This document shows positions 60,966 to 64,000 of a stretch of 64,000 nucleotides of DNA, piece by piece. The stretch lies in IMG/VR virus record IMGVR_UViG_3300032805_000001, positions 56,104-120,103 of that record; one strand, written 5' to 3'. Position 1 is the stretch's first letter, and every line of letters starts with the position of its first letter. The DNA comes from a virus. A program made the translations under genes and the position numbers. Under the pieces are notes generated by a model, which saw only the letters and a list, made by a program, of their open reading frames with translations, had not been told where the DNA came from and made no database searches.

Positions 60966-61208
60966 TCACAACGGCAACGGCAACGGCTCAACCGGCCGCG
61001 TACGCGCCCACAAGCGAACCTCAGCCAATTCCGCAGCGTCGCACAGCACATCCACCATCGCGCCCGGATGCAGCGTCTCAAGGCCGTAGAGCGCGTCCTC
61101 AACACCGCTATACGGCGTCGGAGCCACGAAGTGACCTTCGCTGCCGAACGTCTCACACCACACCAGCACGTCACCAGGCAACGTGAACAAGTAAAACTGC
61201 TCAGGCAT
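60966..61208 (-). CDS. Small secretory-type or cytosolic protein, function unknown
   Basis: 80 residues from ATG 61208 (RBS GGGAG, 6-base spacing). MPEQFYLFTLPGDVLVWCETFGSEGHFVAPTPYSGVEDALYGLETLHPGAMVDVLCDAAELAEVRLWARTRPV. Reads as a compact alpha/beta domain; no family recognised. Lone gene beyond the IS-like arm. Confidence 0.55.
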   Translation of the reverse strand: MPEQFYLFTLPGDVLVWCETFGSEGHFVAPTPYSGVEDALYGLETLHPGAMVDVLCDAAELAEVRLWARTRPVEPLPLPL

Positions 61209-61903
61209 CATGAACTCCCTCACTCACAGCCCGCATCCCTCCTGATGTGAGCCTTGAGCAAGGCACGAGCAACCCCCCTACCCTGACGAGATAGGGACAT
61301 TGTTCGCACACTTGCATAACCGCAGGTCAGAGGCCATATCACTGAGTGCTGGGCAGAGCCAAGACCGGTTCCCCTCACGAGGTAACCCCAACTCAGGCAG
61401 ACAAGCCTGCTGCTATGTACGTGTCAAGAATCGAGCGGTCAAGCGTTCGCCGGCTACAGCTAGCGCTTGCCTAGGGTCTGATCTGAGCTACCTGCCGGGC
61501 GTTGTCCCTGCCCGTCGTGCTCATGACAGTGACTCTACCCTCGCACAGATCACGTGTCAACCCAGAGAATGAAGATTCTCACGAGTCAGGGTCACAGGGT
61601 ACCTGTACTAAGCAAGGAGCGGGCAGGCCGGGAAACCTCGGCTGGCCTGCCAGGATGGCGCGGACGGCGCCCGGGCCGGCCCGGCTCGGCTCGCGCGCGA
61701 GCTCATATCATCGAAGCGGGAGATCGCGGAAATTCCCACGACTACCTGAGCGATTTTCGTGCAGTATTTTCGCCCGGTTTCTAGGGGCCGATTCTGGTTA
61801 ACCGTTTCGCGGGTGTGGCTGGCCTATGGGCGGGTGACCCGGATTTTCTGGTTAACCTGTATTTCTGGCTGTGGTGTGTCCTGGTTTTGACGGTGGTGTC
61901 CGT
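61209..61903. other. 695-bp region without convincing genes
   Basis: No frame with good codon use. It contains an imperfect inverted repeat (GGTCAAGCG at 61437-61445 with CGCTTGCC at 61464-61471) that could end the 60966 message, and two GGTTAACC sites (61794, 61851) that belong to the promoter region downstream. Confidence 0.5.
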
Positions 61904-61935
61904 TTTACAGGTTAACGGTTAACCGCTATACTGGT
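61790..61935 (+). promoter_or_regulatory. Leaderless promoter with repeated GGTTAAC operators
   Basis: TTTACA (61904-61909) and TATACT (61927-61932) have exactly 17 bp between them, and the spacer is the tandem GGTTAACGGTTAACC. Two further GGTTAACC copies lie upstream. The -10 ends 6 bases before the ATG at 61939, so the message has essentially no leader. A repressor binding GGTTAACC would block this promoter directly. Confidence 0.7.
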
Positions 61936-61938
61936 CTC

Positions 61939-62106
61939 ATGACGAACCCCGAGAACATGCCCCGCCTGTCTGACGCTGCGATCGAGGATGGGCTCCGTGC
62001 TCTGCTCGAGGCGGCTCAGACCGCTGAGCGGCTGAAGGCTCAGACCCGTGCCGCGAAGGAGATCGAGGCGGCGTGGCACGATCCGCACTGGCTGGACGCG
62101 GGCTGA
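61939..62106 (+). CDS. Small helical protein (first gene of a leaderless operon)
   Basis: 55 residues (MTNPENMPRLSDAAIEDGLRALLEAAQTAERLKAQTRAAKEIEAAWHDPHWLDAG), helical with an acidic N-terminus. TGATG overlap with the next gene. Candidate for the GGTTAAC-binding regulator or its partner; no HTH motif is obvious. Confidence 0.6.
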   Translation: MTNPENMPRLSDAAIEDGLRALLEAAQTAERLKAQTRAAKEIEAAWHDPHWLDAG

Positions 62107-62441
62107 TGGGCCGCAGGAGGCTTCCTGAGGGGAAGCGGAACGTGATCGGCTTGAAGGTGTCTGACGCGAAGTTTCAGGCTGTGGAGGCGGCGCGGGGGGA
62201 TCTGGACCGGGCTGTGTGGGTGGAGGCTGCGATCGATGCGGCGCTCGGGCTGGATAGTTTGCCGCCGAGGATCCCGGCTCCGGCGGCTGTGCGGAAGGCT
62301 GTGAAACGGGGGGCTGGTGCTGTGACTGTTCCGGCGGCGACGCGGCAGCGGTGCGCTCATCCGGGGACGCGGCTGATCGGCGGGTTCTGCCGGGAGTGTG
62401 ATCATCTGATCGAACCGGGTGGCTACTGGCGGGAACTATGA
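62106..62441 (+). CDS. RHH-like DNA-binding protein with C-terminal zinc site
   Basis: 111 residues from ATG 62106. GKRNVIGLKVSDAKFQAVEAARGDLDRAVWVEAAIDAALG resembles a ribbon-helix-helix segment; a Pro/Ala linker follows, then CAHPGTRLIGGFCRECDHLIEPGGYWREL with a C...C-x-x-C...H zinc motif. Fusion of an RHH DNA-binding part and a zinc knuckle is uncommon. Likely operator-binding protein of this region. Confidence 0.6.
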   Translation: MGRRRLPEGKRNVIGLKVSDAKFQAVEAARGDLDRAVWVEAAIDAALGLDSLPPRIPAPAAVRKAVKRGAGAVTVPAATRQRCAHPGTRLIGGFCRECDHLIEPGGYWREL

Positions 62442-62677
62442 ACCGGGACGCCGACGGGTTTAAGCGCGGCACAAACTACTGCCACCGCATGGCGATGGCG
62501 AACTGCGATTCACGTGCCGAACTGGCCGCCGCGCTCACCCAGGACGGCAAGTGCGCTGCCGGAGAGCATGATGAACGGGTTGTCCCGCCTCGGTATAGCG
62601 TCTGGTCGTGGCGGGACAAGCGGCACCGGGAGACTGGCGAACGGTATTGCGCCCGCTGCGGATTGACGATCGCGTAA
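62438..62677 (+). CDS. GFKRGTNY-family small zinc protein, copy 2
   Basis: 79 residues, paralog of 18288 (GFKRGTNYCHRMAMANCDSRAELAAALTQDGKCAAGEHDERVVPPRYSVWSWRDKRHRETGERYCARCGLTIA). The start overlaps the previous stop. The conserved C-x-GEHDE and YC-x-x-C are intact here, with additional cysteines NYC and NCD. Function unknown, probably nucleic-acid associated. Confidence 0.7.
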   Translation: MNRDADGFKRGTNYCHRMAMANCDSRAELAAALTQDGKCAAGEHDERVVPPRYSVWSWRDKRHRETGERYCARCGLTIA

Positions 62678-62821
62678 CACGCCTGCGGGCCGGCACCACT
62701 GGGACGGTAGCCTGCATGATGGGTCACTGATACGGGATCGCGACCTTTCCGCTCCTCCGGCATCAGGCCCGGGATGCGGATAGGTGACCATTTAACGGCG
62801 GGTGCGGCCAGAGCTTCGGGC

Positions 62822-63058
62822 TCACAGCCGCACCCGTCGCCGTTTTCCCTGGTGATCTCGTAACGCCCGGTCTGGTTCGTAGCCTCCGCGGCGGCGTGCC
62901 CGTAGTTTGCGTTGTGCCATGACGCGGGCGCAGGCGGGGGAGCAGTAGATCGCGTTCGCGCGGCGGGAGCCGAGTTTCTGGCCGCAGTCGGGACGGGCGC
63001 ATGTCCTGGGTGGCGGCCCGGTAGCCCCGTCTGGTGCGGCGGTGTCTACGGTGCCCAT
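62822..63058 (-). CDS. Small zinc-finger protein (CGQKLGSRRANAIYCSPAC)
   Basis: 78 residues. PRTCARPDCGQKLGSRRANAIYCSPACARVMAQRKLRARRRGGYEP is a C4 zinc motif of the type in short actinophage proteins ('C..C...l...R...YCS.aC...a..r..R'). Lies downstream of a DUF6221 remnant. Likely nucleic-acid contact. Confidence 0.65.
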   Translation of the reverse strand: MGTVDTAAPDGATGPPPRTCARPDCGQKLGSRRANAIYCSPACARVMAQRKLRARRRGGYEPDRALRDHQGKRRRVRL

Positions 63059-63495
63059 TCGTGCTTGTAGTCCGGGTGATCGCTGTAGACGGCGGCAAGA
63101 GCGGTCACTGCCGGTCTGAGTACGGCCAGTTCACGTTTGGCGTCCATGTAGTCCTGGGCGCTGATTTTGCCGGCGTACGGGTGGCCTTCCCCCATGACCG
63201 GTGGGTGTTCCACGAGGAGCAGGGTATTCGCGTAGAGGTCCAGGATGCGGCGTTTGGCCGTGACCTCGCGGAAGACGCGGGCCGGGTCATGTCGGGCGAT
63301 GTGCGCTGTCAGGCCGGTTATGTGACCCTCGATCAGCGGCTCACCGTCCACTAGGACCACGCCGATAGCGGGTTCTTCCGCGACCCAATGCTCAGTGGGG
63401 CCGTTCCAACCTGAACTAGCTGGCCAGGGGGCTGGTATGGGCCGGTTGGGTGATGCTCGTACTGGTGGGAGCGGCTGAGCGTAGCTGCTGATCAT
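63046..63495 (-). CDS. DUF6221 family protein with replaced N-terminus
   Basis: 149 residues. The signature IARHDPARVFREVTAKRRILDLYANTLL and the final ALAAVYSDHPDYKHEWAP are present, but the family's normal start (FLxARLxEDE) is absent; the first about 30 residues (MISSYAQPLPPVRASPNRPIPAP) do not fit, suggesting an N-termin truncation or fusion. Fourth DUF6221-like gene of the window. Confidence 0.6.
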   Translation of the reverse strand: MISSYAQPLPPVRASPNRPIPAPWPASSGWNGPTEHWVAEEPAIGVVLVDGEPLIEGHITGLTAHIARHDPARVFREVTAKRRILDLYANTLLLVEHPPVMGEGHPYAGKISAQDYMDAKRELAVLRPAVTALAAVYSDHPDYKHEWAP

Positions 63496-63600
63496 TTGGC
63501 GCGCTTGGGTTGTTCGGCGTGTCGCGGCCGGATCGGGGGACCCTGCCGGTTATCGTCTGTGTCCATCCGTGTTCGCACAGTAAATACCCATGGGGGCGGG

Positions 63601-64000
63601 ATGGAGCTGACGGAACGGATCACCAGCCGGGTGACCGAGCTGACCGGCGAGGTCGAGCTACTGCGCAAACAGCTCGCCGACGCCGAGCACGAACTGGAAC
63701 GGCTGGAGATCGCCGGGCAGGTCATCACCCAGCTGACGGCCGATGACGCGGCTGCCGCCAGCCAGGAGCCGGCCGGTTCCGGGCCGTCCGGGCAGCGAGG
63801 GTTCGGGCTGCTGGTACCCCCGCGCAGCCAGGCGTCCGGCCCTGGCGGCCTGCCCGGTGACTACCGGTCGCTGCTGGAGGCGGTGTCCGCGGTCGCGGCC
63901 GAGACCGGCGGGGCGGTGACCTGCATGCAGGCCGCCCAGCGGGCCGGCATCGGCCTGGCCGGCCGCCAGGCCGAGAACGTCCGCGCCAAGCTCAAGCGGC
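63601..64000 (+). CDS. Transposon-associated coiled-coil/HTH protein, partial at window end
   Basis: About 133 residues visible, open at base 64000. A coiled coil (ELTERITSRVTELTGEVELLRKQLADAEHELERLEIAGQVITQL) is followed by a linker and PGDYRSLLEAVSAVAAETGGAVTCMQAAQRAGIGLAGRQAENVRAKLKR, the helix-turn-helix-like end. I know this combination as a common accessory protein immediately upstream of transposases in Streptomyces and Frankia. The partner gene should start just beyond the window. Confidence 0.65.
   Translation, partial: MELTERITSRVTELTGEVELLRKQLADAEHELERLEIAGQVITQLTADDAAAASQEPAGSGPSGQRGFGLLVPPRSQASGPGGLPGDYRSLLEAVSAVAAETGGAVTCMQAAQRAGIGLAGRQAENVRAKLKR

Noticed and set aside
61554-61784. 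Open frame of 76 codons in the 61.2-61.9 kb gap
   Set aside because: Codon use does not match neighbours and no RBS is visible.

Overview
This is a high-GC actinomycete window, most like Streptomyces or Streptosporangiales chromosomal accessory DNA. The evidence is very high third-position GC, DUF397, DUF6221, SAV2177-type methyltransferase and KorSA-like GntR families, and GTGA/ATGA stop-start overlaps throughout. I see no rRNA, tRNA, CRISPR array or housekeeping operon. Almost everything is mobile or phage-derived: at least one phage-like module, one integrative-conjugative (AICE-like) module, and IS21-family remnants that have collected passenger genes. Protein functions are assigned by reading motifs; no database search was run.

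Layout. 1-6.5 kb: the tail of a GH25-like lysin, then a tightly overlapping plus-strand operon for glycan work (GT17-type and other glycosyltransferases, two SAM methyltransferases, a UDP-sugar dehydrogenase) and a convergent GT4 glycosyltransferase. 6.6-8.7 kb: tyrosine recombinase and a papain-like-fold protein. 8.7-12.2 kb: an IS21-like left end, an istA N-terminus fused to a DNA-methyltransferase tail, small passenger genes, and a 250-bp IS21-like right end. 12.2-15 kb: secreted and membrane proteins and DUF397. 15-33 kb: a large serine integrase with an HNH gene, then a long minus-strand phage early region. That region holds small proteins, an initiator with an internal iteron-like origin, VRR-NUC, HNH, an ERF annealing protein, an excisionase-like HTH and a repressor. 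A divergent control region follows at about 29.9-30.06 kb. 34-52 kb: an AICE-like conjugation module (KorSA-like GntR, excisionase-like HTH, many small membrane proteins, a DUF2637/Spd-like protein, an FtsK translocase). Behind it lie cell-wall enzymes (NlpC/P60, lysozyme-like), a GH16 hydrolase and a cellulose-synthase-like GT2. 52-57 kb: an HNH protein with eleven zinc ribbons, facing a ribbon-helix-helix gene across a shared palindromic operator; an AAA/DUF3631-like ATPase; and two genes preceded by near-identical structured leaders. 57.06-60.9 kb: the inverted partner of the 250-bp repeat, paralogous passenger genes, istB and an istA C-terminus. 61-64 kb: a leaderless promoter with GGTTAAC operators, small regulators, and a partial transposon-associated protein.

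How it fits together. The two IS21-like arms are inverted relative to each other and bracket about 45 kb. Both arms carry a DUF6221 gene followed by the same unnamed family in the same order before the IS-like right end. Inside, phage replication/recombination genes lie next to conjugation genes, so the region is either two nested elements or one phage-ICE mosaic.

The most unusual items are: (i) twin three-way-junction leader RNAs whose 5' CCCUCC strand could pair either with its own stem or with the downstream Shine-Dalgarno sequence; (ii) the eleven-zinc-ribbon HNH protein with its RHH partner; (iii) cargo-bearing IS21-like arms; (iv) a polysaccharide synthase plus wall-hydrolase set behind an FtsK pump; and (v) an origin-like iteron cluster inside the initiator gene.
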